Assembly (NCBI GenBank): GCA_037043015.1
Contig: CM073330.1
Location: forward strand, 769,263-833,262
Origin: Bryum argenteum
Taxonomy: Eukaryota > Streptophyta > Bryopsida > Bryales > Bryaceae
Length of the DNA: 64,000 bases
Direction: 5' to 3'
Shown here: one piece after another, positions 48,580-61,973 of the stretch
Layout: each line of letters opens with the position of its first letter
Numbering within the stretch: the first letter of the stretch is position 1
Made by a program: the position numbers and the translations under genes
Notes under the pieces: model-generated
Database searches by the model: none
What the model saw: only the letters and a program-made list of their open reading frames with translations
What the model was told of the DNA's origin: nothing

Positions 48580-49600
48580 ATGACAAGGAGTTATGTATCA
48601 AATGATATACGACACATGATAGTTGGTATGCGTAAAGTCGGGCATGTCGGTGAGTGAAATTGGAAACATTGTAGGAAGGCCAAAATCGACTATTTCAAGG
48701 ATTCTCAAGCGATTTAGAATTAGTGGCTCTGTATTGCCAACAAGTAGATCCGGTAGGCTGAAAAACATGAGTGATCGAGATAGGAGAAGGCTCCATAGAG
48801 ATCTTAGTAGTAATCGTCGTGCTCCTCTTGCAGAATTGTGCAGCAATGTGACATCTTCCGTGGGCATGCCAACTTTACGTAAAGAGTTTCATGAGCTTGG
48901 TATTAACAGTTGCATTTCAGTGAAGAAACCATTCTTGAGTGACATACACAAGGCAAAGAAGTTGGCTTTTGCAAAGGGGCACTTGCATTGGACGATTGAC
49001 GATTGGAGTAATGTGATTTGGACCGATGAGTCATCCTTTGAAGTTGGAAAACCATCACGCCAAATTCGTGTCTGGCGAAAAGCATATGAACGCTACAACT
49101 ACAATTGCTTAGCACCTACATTCAAATCCGGAAGGACTTCAATTATGGTATGGGGTGCTATCATTTGGCTCTTCTAAGTCTTATTTGGTGTTAATTCCTC
49201 CTAATAGACGACCGCCAAAGACTTTGTAGAGATAGTATCTCAAGGAGCATTAGAGCATTATTATTGGCACCATGACCACTATGAGCACCTCATTTTAATG
49301 GAGGATGGTGCTCCAAAGACATGGTAGTAATATACAAAAAGATTGGAGACAAAGAACTTGGATTGAAAAAGCTTGAATGGCCACCAAATTCTCCCGACCT
49401 TAATCCTATAGAGAATGTCCGGAAGCAAGTTAAAGATCAAGTGCAACAGAAAATAGACCACGAAAAAAAGACGAAATGTGGACATTAGTCAATCGGCTTG
49501 GGAGGATATACCTCAAGAAAGCATCAAGAAGTTGATTTCAACAATGCCAACCCGGATGAAAGTCGTAATAGCGACTCAAGGTGGTAGCACTCGATGGTAG
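48580..49600 (+). pseudogene. Tc1/mariner-type transposase, decayed
   Basis: ATG 48580 starts MTRSYVSNDIRHMIVGMRK; a frameshift near 48640 leads to MSVSEIGNIVGRPKSTISRI (DNA-binding helix-turn-helix), then a long frame to 49177 with the first catalytic aspartate in WTDESSFEVG and MVWGAI. Frameshifts follow, with LILMEDGAP (second aspartate) near 49300 and WPPNSPDLNPIENV (third acidic residue region) near 49390, and GGSTRW at the end. The full-length layout of a DDE_3 Tc1 transposase is recognisable, but at least three frame breaks make it non-functional. Confidence 0.8.
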
Positions 49601-50784
49601 TAGGTGTTCCATTTCTTGTAGAATATTTGTTAGTGAGTAAGACATATTATAAACTTCATATCATATTAGGCTTCTATACTACTATAGCTTTGTAATGATA
49701 CCTTATTTGACTTTATTTGATCAAATTTTGATTTAATATATGATTTTGATTTCCTTAGCCTAGAATATGAATGAATGGAAACTATGAAAATACTTTAGAG
49801 CCACATAGAGGAGAATTTTACCTACATAGTATGCATCTTTGTAATACCAAGAATGTGAACAATGATATATCCTATAGATTGGTGCAATCAAATTTTAAAA
49901 AATCATCATATATATTTCTCAGTTAATTTTTTTTGAAATTAAGTGAAAAAGATAAAATAATTCATCAAAAATAGAGATTTTGTTTTTTAACATTGAAATT
50001 TTATGAACACGTGAAGGGTCCATAACACAAAAGATTTAATAGGATAAATTTGATAAAATCCTCCCATTTTGAAAATGAATTAGAGAATTTCAAGAGTTCA
50101 TAAAATGGTTGCAAGACTTGTTGGAGGGTACTGTACATCATGTCTTAGAATTAAATTCTTTGCTCTTTGTAGAATCATAATAATCAAAGTTGATAACAAA
50201 GTTTTTTCCCATGCAGTAAAAAGAGAAACCACTCTGAAAGTATATATGACTTGAGGCTCTCTAGATTCTTGTTTCTAGGTTGAATATTACACCGTAAGAA
50301 AAGTTGGAAATTTCACACGAAGATATCGCTAAAACATAAAGACTTATGCCAATTTTTCACAATAGAAAAGGCATATGGAAAAATTTTGTATAAATTTTTT
50401 GAATGGTAAGAACATGCCTTGGTATAACTTTTAAAAAAAAACCTTGAAAACAATAAATTTGTAATTTCTAGTGAGCTTTTGGTGTGTATTTTTCAACCTA
50501 ATTGTCTTTGGGCAAGTTTTAAGTGTACAACAATTTTGAGTATATTTCAGCCTACCGATTAAACTTTGAGAGTCAAGACCTTCATTTCTATATATTACAA
50601 GTGGTAAATTGTTTGCTCAAACCACTTGCTATCATTTTCCTTGAAAGGGAAGAACTTTGGTTCCAAATCTATGCTATATGATTGTAAAAAGGGTGAAAAT
50701 CACAAACTCAAATTTCCGTGTACAAGTTAAGATCTTATCATCACGTTCCTCAAAATGCATCTATATACACCTTACATAGAAAAA
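49601..50784. other. AT-rich intergenic
   Basis: Some motifs around 50160-50300 weakly resemble the TTAA-family interior. No gene. Confidence 0.35.
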
Positions 50785-50885
50785 GGATAGCTTTAATGGT
50801 AAAACAAAGTATTTTAACCTTTCTCTTGGTGGTGATAGGTACACAAAGGTTGGTGATGCCTAGATGGCGTGGGTTCAATCTCCAT
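50785..50885 (+). other. tRNA-like A/B-box pair, possible SINE head
   Basis: GGATAGCTTTAATGGTAA at about 50786 resembles a pol III A box and GGGTTCAATCTCC at about 50873 a B box. Spacing and the lack of cloverleaf pairing make a functional tRNA unlikely; a tRNA-derived SINE head is possible. No target duplication was found. Confidence 0.25.
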
Positions 50886-51228
50886 ACCATATAATGCAAA
50901 TCGCCATTTAGCTCTTTTGGGCCTATGACCGTGGTTTTGGGCTCTGGGCTGTTTTGGGTCGAATTCGGAAAGCCAAGTAGAGAGATTCAAGAGTCTAGTG
51001 AGAACAGAGTTTGGTGCCTTAGGGTTCAGGGTTTAAGCGATCTCTTGCTTCCGCTCGAAGCCTCAAGAAATCGAGTTCCTCGTCCGCTTCTCGCAACAGA
51101 AGGAGCTCCTGAGATTTCAACAGAATCGAAATTGAAATTGAAGCGTTCGCTCGTGAATCAGAATCTTCGCAACTTCGCCAATTAGGGTTACACTTGTCCG
51201 ATGCTCGATTGAATCCGTATCCCGGACA

Positions 51229-52438
51229 ATGGCGTTTCGAGTAGGATTGCGACGAGCTGCGCGCCTGCTTCACTCTCCTAATTCAATCACACGCACCGCT
51301 TCTTCTATCACAGGTTTGTAAATTGCTTTTCATTCATTGCCACGGGCCAGCCAGCCAGCAGTTAGGAGCAGACCATGTCATTCTCGTGCTTGCTTTGATT
51401 TGGTCCATAGTTTGTGCGTCGATCGAGGCCCACGGGGAATTGATGTTCTGAGTAGTGCACCTTTTTTAGTAGACACGAAATTAATGTGAGACCTAGCCTC
51501 ATGTGAAACCTTCAACACTAGGCAACTGGCACGTAATTCATGAACGAAGATAGCTTGCATTCAATATAGTACAAATCTTGCTCAATCCTTTTTCATACCT
51601 CAGAGAGAGCTCATCGTTCTTTCATACTCCAGTACACTCGTTCAGTAAAGTGGACAATTTCGGACCCAACATGTGAGTGCATCCAGGCAATCAGAAAATT
51701 TTGAGAAAAAGTTATGCTGGTAAATGATGAAGCAAAATGGTTACACGGTGTGTAGTCAATTAGGTTATCACTATTTCTGAAAAATCTAAGCATGTCTACA
51801 ATCATCAACCAAATGCTACTCTTCGAAAGTTAATCTCCTTCTGATAGTAGGAATTAACTACTTTTTAGCACATGGGGTGTAGTTTCAGACCAGGTTCACA
51901 ATCTGGTTAGAGGTGGGCAGGTCAATTTACGATATTTCTCCGCTGTTCTGATCGAATGCTGTGCACAGATTCTCACAGAGCTTCCCCAATAGCGAGATCG
52001 TTGGATTCAAGACTACAGACCGAAATACATGATTTTAAATGCGCAATTGGGTTCCAAACAAGATCATTGTGCACGAAGGACGCAGAGTTCGTAATCCAAA
52101 ATGGGGAAGAAAAAGAAGTAGCAGAGAATCCTCGCAAAGTATCGCCGAGGCATGATCTAGCGATGCTGTTCACATGCAACGTGTGCGAGACGCGGTCTGC
52201 CAAGACCATGAGCCGCGCCACGTACGAGACGGGGATCGTGATTGTGCGATGCCCCTCGTGCCGGAACTTGCACTTGATCGCCGACAGATTGGGCTGGTTC
52301 GGGGAGCCTGGGAGTGTTGAGGATTTCCTCAACCAGCAGGGCGTCTCCGTGCGGACGGGCGTTGAGGCTACCTACGAGTTTTCTGTCGATGACTTGGCTG
52401 GATGGACTCCTCCCCCTCCTCCGCCAACTCCTCAATAA
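51229..52438 (+). CDS. Organellar Hsp70 escort protein, DNL-type zinc finger (two exons)
   Basis: Exons 51229-51313 and 51969-52438, GT-AG, in phase; 184 residues. The N terminus MAFRVGLRRAARLLHS is basic and amphipathic, a typical organelle transit peptide. The C-terminal half has the zinc-finger cysteines CNVC (98/101) and CPSC (123/126) followed by NLHLIADRLGWF, the DNL signature of the Zim17/Tim15/HEP family. These proteins keep mitochondrial or plastid Hsp70 soluble. The tail ends in a proline run (TPPPPPPTPQ). An intron inside the N-terminal region separates most of the transit peptide from the rest. Mitochondrial versus plastid location cannot be decided from sequence alone. Confidence 0.9.
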
Positions 52439-53949
52439 TTGTCATATTGTATGCATATGATTAGAGTTTTTACTTGCAAGGGGGAATTATTGGCTCTCTA
52501 TTGGAGATAGCGTGATTCTATCACTTTGTGCACACGGTTCAATTTCGCGAATTATTCACTTTCGTGTTCACATTGCAAGCTCTTACTCGAATTGTTCACT
52601 TTCATGTTCACATTGCAAGCTCTTACTCGAATTGTTCACTTTCATGTTCACATTGCATTGAAGCTCGTACTCGTGCACTAAGGTTGAGTTCTTGGTTGGA
52701 TGGACTCCTCTCCCACCTCCCTTAATTAGGATTTTACAACATTTGGATATTGTATGCATGTGTGAGTGCTCATGCAAATGATTTGACGATAGAAAATATG
52801 CATGTTCATGTTTGTATTTACTTTGTCCAACTCTCGCACAAGATTCAATGATATAACTGATTTATTTCCATGTTCATGATTGAAATTTTTTTGGACTAGC
52901 TCAATCACACAAGATACATAAGATACACATACACAAGATTCAATGCATACACTTACTTGTTAACTTTCATGTTTAAATGTGCATTCATTTTGTACTAACT
53001 CCAAATCATGGAGAAGATTTAATGACCTAACTTTTGTGTTTAGATTTGAATTTACTCTATACCAAGTTTGTTTTGCAGTCTCCTCATTGATTCACGTACA
53101 AGATTTGGTGCATGATTCACTTCCATGTTTGCATTTGGACTTTATTTTTACCGAGTTTTTTATTAGAATGAACAATGAGCCATCATTGGGTGTTAGTTTG
53201 GGTGTTTACTTACTACTTCATAGTGAGATAGAGCCTATAGTTTCATGATTACTTAATTCTATAATTTTACATTTAAAAAAAAACTTTGAGATATTCCGGT
53301 CATGTGAGTGATTGTAAAATCGTATTAGAAAATGTTTTTACACTTTTTTTGTTGATATACTGAAATATTGAATAATTTTTAACATACTAATACATTCATG
53401 TCAATAACAATTTGAAAATATCAAATCACATTAATCAACAACAATCATGTTAATATATTATTGTGCAATGATATAGTATCAGAGTGTGGTGACAATCACC
53501 ACACCTAACATATAAAACCTTTTAATAAGAATTTACTACAAAGAAAAATGTTCTTATTTCAATATGCACCACCTACTACATTCTCGTTCTTATTGTCAAT
53601 TGGTATATGTAATCAAATATATGACTTAAGATGTTTCTTTTATATTGATCAAATAATTATGCCAAATGAAACTATCATCAAAGGAGGCAAATTATCAAAG
53701 AATGAGATTACATGATATTATTATAGTGAAATTAATCATGTAGATGAATCATGATTTTGTAGATATGAGTTTATATGAAAATGTTGTAGCAAAAAGATTA
53801 CACAATAGTGTTCTAATTTTTATTGTATTAGAATAATATAAATTTGCATCGTACATTGCTTCCGGACATTATGAAAAAAATTACAATATATAATTCTTTT
53901 ACATTTGGATGAATATATCAACATTTGTACAATTATTGACTACAATCAA
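52439..53949. other. 3' flank of the escort protein gene with a 40-bp tandem repeat
   Basis: At 52550-52670 a 40-bp unit (core TTCACTTTCATGTTCACATT) is present three times. AT-rich non-coding sequence follows to 53949. Confidence 0.55.
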
Positions 53950-55020
53950 CGGCATTTGCATAAGCACGTTCTCAAAAAACCTAAATCACAATATCCCACA
54001 ATAGTTACGTCATCACGTTCAGAAAATGGCTTACATGACAATATCCATTAAGAATTGCATCAACAAGTTTTGAAAAGAGTTGACATCACGATATTCCACT
54101 CCAATTGCATCAACATGTTTTGAAATAAAGTCATATGACAATATTCCCCTATAGTTGCATTATCACATTATGAAAAGAGTTCACATTACATTATCCAAGA
54201 AGAGTTGCATTAACATGTTTTGAAAGAGCTTACATCACAATAGCCCACGACAGTTGACCCAATAGGTTTTGAAAAGAGCTCAGATCTCAATATCCCACGA
54301 CATTCTAATTGAAGTTCATCTACAATATCCCACGACATTCTAATAGAAGTTTATCTACAGTATCCCACATCAATTGCCTCAACACGTTTTGAAAATAGCT
54401 CACATCACCATATCACACAACAATTGCCTCAACACATTTTAAAAAACCCACATCACAATATTCCACGACTTCTAATTGAAGCTTACTTTCAATATCCCAC
54501 GACACTTCTATAAGTACATTCTAAACCGACTGGCATCGCTATTTTCCTCTGGTTCTATGAGCACATTCTGAAACGGATTGGCATCACTATTTTCCTCTAA
54601 CAGTTGTGCTAATACATTTTGAAAGAGATTTACAGCCTGATATCCCATGCAGTTGTGTCAACACATTTCTGAAAAGAAACCACGTTACAATATTACAAGA
54701 GAGTTGTTTCGGTAAATTATAAAAGAAGCTCACATCACAGTATCCCACAACTTACATGCTAGTACATCCTGAACGAATTTCACATTACAATATTCCACAC
54801 TAGGTTTGTCTGAAAACAAACACGCATCACATTATCCCACGACCAAACTCTGTCAACAAGAACCACATCACAATACCTAACAAGAGTTGTGTGCGCACAT
54901 TCTAAAAGGGGTCACATCAAATTATTCCACAACACTTGTGTCACTACATTCTAATCTCAGGTCACGTCACAATATCCCACTATAGTCATATCATTGTATC
55001 TTCAAACACAATATCCTACC
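53950..55020. repeat. Degenerate satellite-like array, about 50-bp unit
   Basis: About twenty diverged units with the theme CACAATATCCCACRACA, TTGCATCAACACGTTTTG and GAAAAGAGCTCACATCA. Spacing is close to 50-51 bp in the best-preserved part, longer where units are fused or deleted. No coding capacity. Confidence 0.8.
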
Positions 55021-56602
55021 AAAGTAAAAAAAAAGAGTACCCACTTTTACAATAATGCCTTGTTTGAAGATCTCAGAATGTAGTCACAATCAAACACTTA
55101 TGATTCGCAAGATCTTGTTGTAAAACTTCATCACAACAAAAACATAACCATCTTATACACTACACTAGTAAATTCTCTTTCAATATCATCAACTTATCAT
55201 AATTGTGTTCACAAATGATTCTAGAAATAGACTTCGTCAATTGGTCACATCTTCACTTTTGGCTACATGGCCTCCAATAGAATACCACTTTTTTATTTTT
55301 CCTTTTTTTTTTAAACAATTTTATCAAAGCAACAAAAATGCCAAATACCCTAAATCTTGAAACCGTATGGGCCATTGTGGGGGGCAATGACCAAGCCAGA
55401 CATTACCTGCCATGGTCCCTCTTATCCAGTGAACTCCACCATGCATTCATTCCAGATACTCCTCCAGCCGTCAGATGCTGATCCAACGGCGAGAAAGCGC
55501 GGAGTCCACGTCCGACACTTGGATCGATGTGGTCCACGAGGGCATGGGGGCAGCCGAGTAAGCATTGACCTGGCCTGCTCCCCTTTCCTGCCCCTAACCT
55601 AATCTAGCTAACCCTAACCCTATGCTTGGCCCATATTGTACCCACCAGAAACTTCCAAATTCTCACTTTCGTAATTTATCTAAAGAGATTGTTTCTTTTT
55701 AATTGTGATTTTTTGAATTAGTGGAGATTTAGAAAGCAAGGTAAATATCCACATTTTCTAAAAACGTCCCAAAAAATATAAATTATTGCGTTTACGTCAC
55801 TACTCAATAGTCTTTTAAGTCTCTTAAAAATAAGACCAAGATTTGGCTTTACCCCAAAAGGTGAGTAGCCTTGAAACAACCAATATTGGCCTTTTCTGAT
55901 GCAGATGTTTGAATTTTGATGAGTTTTGGAATATGTAACTGTAGGATCTAGTACCTAACTTGCACATGTACTTGGATATTGAATCTTAGATTCAAATTTC
56001 TCCCTATTTGTGAGATCTTAGCGTTCGAAGTTGAAAAAAAATATGTTCTTGTTCCATGTTGTGAAGTGGCATAGTAGTGTTTTGAGGGGCCAAAAGCATT
56101 TTTGTTGTGAGGTTCTTCACATTCTTGTTCCTAGTTGAGTAATCTTAACATCTAGGTCAACAAAGAAAATCCAACTGAGTAATCCAAACCATTTACTCAT
56201 TATTACTTTTTTGGTAAATTATGGACTTTTTCAAATCATGGAGGATTGATGTTTATTTTTTTCACTATTTAATGATTCAAGGTGTTTTTGTTGTTCTTTT
56301 CATCTAAGTGTTGTGTTGGAGAACATAGTGAAGTGTAACATGAATAAATGAATAATCAAAGTGTATCTTTCTCTGCAAATTGATCTGATCGAGTTTGGAA
56401 GTTTCATAATAATATTATTTAGCTGTGTTAGTTTCATAAGTATTTTTTAAGCTAATATTTCACAAGATTTGATTACTGTGAATAAAATATGAAAATCATA
56501 AGAGGAAGAAGAACTCCAAACCTATACTAGATTGACATGTATTATAAAAATTACAGCACTAGTGTTTGAATATGCAATGTTTTTATGTTAACTTTTTTTT
56601 CT

Positions 56603-56638
<36 letters not shown>

Positions 56639-57664
56639 TCGTTCATATTTTCTATAGTAGTAGATGTGAATATTGATAGTTGGAGCATGATTGGAGCAAC
56701 ATGATGGTTTTACACATCCATATCAATTTCAAAAATTATTATCAAGTCACATTGTGTTAATACTTCATCAAATGGGGTGAAGGGTTATCAATGTTAATAA
56801 AAAGTCGTTTAACAATTATGTTTTCATATACAATGTGTAAACCTTGTGTGAAATGTTTGTTTTGATGCACTAACCAAGTACTTCCTCCTCTAATACGAGT
56901 TATTGGTCACTCTTCAAGTGGTGAGGGGCTATAATTTGGTATGTTGTCTTGTGCTTCCATTAATTTGTTGCATGACTTATATATGGAAAAATCAATAATA
57001 CATTATGTATCAATCTTTTGCCTTTGTTGACATATGAATGACCGAGAAGAATCACTTTGATATGGTGTCAAGGAGAGAAACCAATTACAAAGGTGATATG
57101 AATATGAAGAATTTGTTATTATCTAAGAATCATATGCTTAATTTGCATTTATATCATAAATATTTATTCTGAGAGTTGTAAAATATGTTCAAAGTTATAT
57201 TGGATAGTTTATAAAAATCATTAATAAAGCTGCAGTGTAATATAGGCCTGTTCTCACCTAGAGGTATACAATAATAAGAGATAGAGTATTTAGGGGTCAT
57301 GAGATAAACTATAATATGTGAGTTTCAAATTTTGGCCTTATAAAAATCCAAGCATCATATGTGACTCTTTACATGGTAACTGGATTCGACACATGCTAGG
57401 CAAAGATAATGAATAACCATAGGGAGAGTGGAAGTAGTACTAAGAGCTGCAAGCAATTTGATCCATCGATTTTAAATGCACTGGTTCTTTTTAAAAGAGT
57501 TGTAAATCATAAGTTCAAAGTAAGTGGCCCCACTTGTTACTCAAAGTTGAAGTAGTTAAATTTGACTCGCAAAAGACTGAGCCAGAAGTTGAATGTAATG
57601 TGTCAACAGTTATAATATAAGCAAAATGTGCAATGTAAGTGTACATGCTGTATGAATGGTGCAC
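55021..57664. other. Intergenic; G+C island and poly(T)
   Basis: 55350-55620 is a G+C-rich island without a convincing gene. About 55890-56230 shares motifs with the TTAA-family interior (TAGGATCTAGTACCTAACTT, TATTTGTGAGATCTTAGC). A run of 33 T lies at 56605-56637. Confidence 0.45.
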
Positions 57665-58082
57665 TTGAATGCAACTTGACCATGCTCATAATCCACGCGA
57701 AGGGTGCGAGACAAACAACTTCGTTTTACAGATGTCGAAATTGAATGCAATGTCTATTCTTGTGATTCACGCAAAAGGTGCGGGCCAAAATCATGTCGTA
57801 CAGGTTGAACGCAATGCTCATTCTTGTGATTCACGCAAAAGGTGCGGGCCAGAATCATGTCGTACAGGTTGAACGCAATGCTCATTCTTGTGATTCACGC
57901 GAAAGGTGCGTGATAAAAATCATGTCGTACAGGTTGAACGCAATGCTCATTCTTGTGATCCACGCAAAAGGTGCGTGATAAAAATCATGTCATACAAAAT
58001 CTGAGGTTGACCGCAAAAGCAATCTGGTCTTGCCCCTAATTTATGTGGAAGATGCAAGATGACAATCATGTTGTACAAATGT
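57665..58082. repeat. Tandem repeat, about 64-bp unit, six copies
   Basis: Units begin at 57665, 57741, 57805, 57869, 57934 and 58007. The middle three or four are nearly identical (TTGAACGCAATGCTCATTCT, then CACGCAAAAGGTGCG, then AATCATGTCGTACAGG); the outer two are diverged. The short ORFs across it are repeat artefacts. Confidence 0.9.
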
Positions 58083-60198
58083 TTAATTTTTTTTGCATCC
58101 TCCTCTCCAAGAAAAAAATTTGGACTTGTAGGAAAAAAACAAAAATAAATCTAATTCTTTAGTGTGTGAAGTTGGTCTATTATGCACTATTTTAGTAGAA
58201 ACATACACCGTTTGAGTAAAAAATCATAGATATGAAAGTGTAAGTGTAGATAGGAGTACAAATGTGTTCTTGTATATGAAGCATATGATTTCAACATCAT
58301 ATACTAAAATTTGGATAACATCTCAAAGGACAAGATTGTGGATATCTTGTGCAATGTAACATGAACTTAATATCTTGCCATTTTTGAAAGGACAACTAAA
58401 AAATATGTAACTATCTACATCTATGATTGTGCTTCATGGACAAATAGACATATTTATATAATAATGATTGGCATTGCTTATTACTTTGATTGTGTTTATT
58501 GGTACCTTGATTGAATTTCCTTATAATTAATTATCAAAACCTTTCTAGCCATTAGTTACCAATAACATTTATCATGTATCAAAAATTGTAAGTTATGATT
58601 GAATAATGGTCAATTTCCTAGTGATAAGTTATTGAAAGTTGGAATCATATATATTGTCATACACACAACTTATAAGTGTAAGCATGCTATTATAGTAAAA
58701 AATTATTAATCGATAGTTTATGAATCACTTAATTATTTTCTCAAATCTTATTGGCTATTGGCTAGGGGTGTTTCAGTTACTCAATATTGAGCTTTGACTT
58801 TCTTGTGGTAAAACCCGTTCAAGCTTAGATACACATATGCATCATTTCAATTTCAGTATTGGAGGTACTTACCCTTCTTTGCAACTTTACACGATTCTTA
58901 AAGAGATTGTACAAAGTATTTTTTTTGAAGTCTAATATTCAATGAATGTTTCAAAAGATAAAAAAAACTTGAATATCTGCACAAAGTCAAATAATTCATA
59001 TTTTCCTATAGAATCCCGCCACCTCCAACCGTTTTTCTTGAGCAATGTGATCATTGAACCTTTTGGAGTGTCCAAAATCCAACCTTGAAAATCTATGACA
59101 CATGTCAAGACCAAAAATCAATTTCTCACTCATGGCGTCCCACTATTGTACCTCCTAGTGTGGGGCTGTGATAAAAGTGTCAAGGGGGGTGACCGGGTGA
59201 ACCGGTCATTGGCCCGACGTTCCCAATGCCAGAAAGGCTGGGACCAAACCCCGAGGGCCGGTACAGCCGGTCGTCAGCCAACAGTCACTGCATGACCGTC
59301 ACATGTCATGCAACCCTCGCAGCGCCGACGTGGAAGACCGTCTCCTGGACAGAGTCATCGACTTCCGGTCGAGCGCTCCCTCACCGACCGCCATACGCCC
59401 ATACGCAACCTCAACTTCCGGACGGTACGTTCGACCAAGAGACAGTACGCCCGACCAGCAGGCATAGGTTCCAAGAATGCGAGGGGTCCCGAGTAAGGAA
59501 GAAGGGTGTTGGCTATGGCGTTTTCGTGACAAGCAGGCGGAGGCGTGAGGATTGCGCACGTAGTTGAACGGAATCGTTTGTGGCCGGCGACAGATCGGCG
59601 TCTTTCTGCATAGAATCAGCGTCAGTTTGAGACCGTTCGCGTCAATTTTGGTGCCGTGGCGGCTCTGTTTCAGCCCCTTCATTAATCTGAAACCCTTGCC
59701 GGTGTATTTCAGATCGATCATTGCTTCTTGTGGCTGTTCAATCGGTGGCGTTTGATCTTAGTCATTTGAGGATCGAATCCGGTATTTGCCGGTGATAGTT
59801 TGAGGTTAATTGGCCCGCAACCGCAATTTCAGAGTTGTCGCTGTCCGCATTGAGTTCAAGGTTGCCAGCGAATGGTTCAAATGCCAAGAACGTCTAAGAC
59901 GAACTGCGGTGATATGCATTAGGTCGACTTGTATGGATCGGCGACGGAAGGATTGAAATACAGGTTTCTTGTTGATGCATTGGAGAGCGCCGATCTTGAT
60001 TGAGTATGAGGAGGTGTAGTCGGCTCTGCTGATCAAGCGTTCTTTAGGAGAGGGATTTCTGTCAATATGACGGTTTGTAGGAGTTGAGTTCCTGACTCAA
60101 ATTGAGAAGAGAGGAGTAGCGGACGAGTATAACCAAGTTTCTTACAATTTGGAGTGATCGATACAATTGGATCTGATCTTGAGCCGGCAGTAGTCAAG
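58083..60198 (+). other. Intergenic and 5' region of the phosphatase gene
   Basis: AT-rich to about 59100, then distinctly G+C-richer (59170-60150), probably promoter and 5' leader of the gene at 60199. ORFs in the G+C-rich part are not convincing. Confidence 0.4.
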
Positions 60199-61973
60199 AT
60201 GATCATTGAGGAAAGCCCTAAGGAAGGCTGTCAAGACAAGGTCGGTTGGACGCTTGTGCCTGTGTACAAGGCCAGTGAGGACCTGAAACGAGCGGAACTG
60301 ACGGCGAAGAGAGCCGTAGTAGGGGCCGGCGCTCGTGTTCTGTTTTACCCGACTCTCCTGTACAACGTCGTTCGCAACAAGTTGCAGTCTGAGTTTCGGT
60401 GGTGGGATCAAATCGAACAGGTTTGTTCCTTCTCTTCGCTGCGCTCACCATGGCAGCGGTCGATGATGTGGAAAGGAGGGAGAGTAAAGAAAGATGTTCT
60501 GTGTTTAATTCATGGTAGGGTTGTATGCACTTGCTTAGCGTGGGTTTCCTTGGCGTTATTTTCGAGGCTTATGTTTTCGCGATGTCTTTCCTTCTGTCCC
60601 CGTGATCTGAAGTGTCTTATTGCACGTATCTAATTGGAAGGTTTTGTGGGATGCAGTATCTTCTACTCGGTGCTGTTCCCTTCCCAGGCGATGTCCTTCG
60701 TCTAAAGGATGTGGGCGTGTATGCCGTTGTGACTCTAAACGAGTCTTACGAAACCCTTGTTCCTACTTCAATGTACCAGGTATCTTGATTCTTGACCAGT
60801 TTGTAGTAGTAGGGTCTATAAGTGGTTCTTTCTGAATCTAAATTGAGATTGATCATCGATCACATGCAAATGCTTCTCTGTAATTGCTCACTCAGCACTA
60901 TATCTCTTTCAGTAGTTCTGTGTATTAGTCGCCGAGTGATTTGTGTATAACCTACATAATCTGACGTCGTTGTCTTTGCAGGCACACGGCATTGACCATC
61001 TTGTCATTCCAACGAGGGACTACCTTTTTGCCCCATCGTTCGGTGATATTCGTCGAGCTGTGGACTTCATTCATGGTAAGTATTATACTTCTGCAACCTC
61101 TTTTACAATATGTTGAGTTTTTTAGGTGTTCTTGCTCTCTAACTGTTTACTGTATTTTGCTATATTACAGAACATGTACAGCGCAAGCAGACCACCTACG
61201 TCCATTGTAAAGCTGGCCGTGGTCGCAGTACCACCGTTGTCTTGTGCTATCTGGTGCAACACAAGGGTATGACTCCAATTGATGCTTACCAGTATGTCCG
61301 GGCTAGAAGACCTCGGGTGCTCCTTGCAACTGCCCAATGGCGGGTAAGTCGCGCTACCAACAAGATAGTCGGCCACCCTCTATTCTTTCCATCTAAGAGG
61401 ATCATCTCGCTGGTACATAAACATTGTTCGTTTCCTTCCCATCATGTGACTTACACTCATGTGGGAATGATGCAGGCTGTCCAGGAGTACAGCAGGCGGA
61501 TACACGGATCATCGTTGACTCAATCGTTGCCATCACTTAACTTGCAGTCATCGCTTCTGACATGTTCAACCACTCATTCACCACCATCGACACCTACCAC
61601 GATCGACGACAGCGAACCCAACTCACTCGATGACGGGCCAGTATTGGTGAGCCCCTCAGACTTGGCCGGATACGGAGGCATCGAGGACGCAGGTCTGGTA
61701 GGTAACGAGATCTGGAACGATCTTGGAGTGGTGTACCGAGTACGGTTCATCGCTGCAGCGCGAGCTTCAGCAGCATGGGAACGCCTTTCCTGTGTATGGC
61801 TGGGCTGCCAGGCGGAGAACGGAGTCCTCTCATCGAAAATGGCTGTGGAGCGGTTGTCTTCCAGCGATGTGATCACTCGCACTTCCCTCACGGTCCCCTC
61901 GAAATGTTCAGGGCGCCTCGACTTCTCCGGAATAAGCCTCACTGTATGTCAGTCAGGCATGGTAAACGGATGA
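60199..61973 (+). CDS. PTPMT-type dual-specificity (phosphatidylglycerophosphate) phosphatase, five exons
   Basis: Exons 60199-60420, 60657-60779, 60982-61075, 61171-61343 and 61476-61973, all GT-AG and in phase; 369 residues. The plant PTPMT hallmark RVLFYPTLLYNVVRNKLQSE is in exon 1. YLLLGAVPFPGD and LNESYETLVP are in exon 2, and the catalytic loop HCKAGRGRSTT (C159, R165) is in exon 4, followed by RPRVLLATAQW. The family dephosphorylates phosphatidylglycerophosphate to phosphatidylglycerol on the way to cardiolipin, in mitochondria and elsewhere. The C-terminal extension (exon 5) matches the length and WLG...  layout of plant members. The first in-frame ATG was chosen; an upstream alternative start is not ruled out. 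No defects were seen. Confidence 0.92.

Noticed and set aside
53950..55020. CRISPR-like array
   Set aside because: Repeats are degenerate, without conserved repeat/unique spacer alternation, in a eukaryotic nuclear context.
59095..60036. ORFs in the G+C-rich region before the phosphatase gene
   Set aside because: Overlapping short frames on both strands without recognisable domains; more likely promoter and leader.
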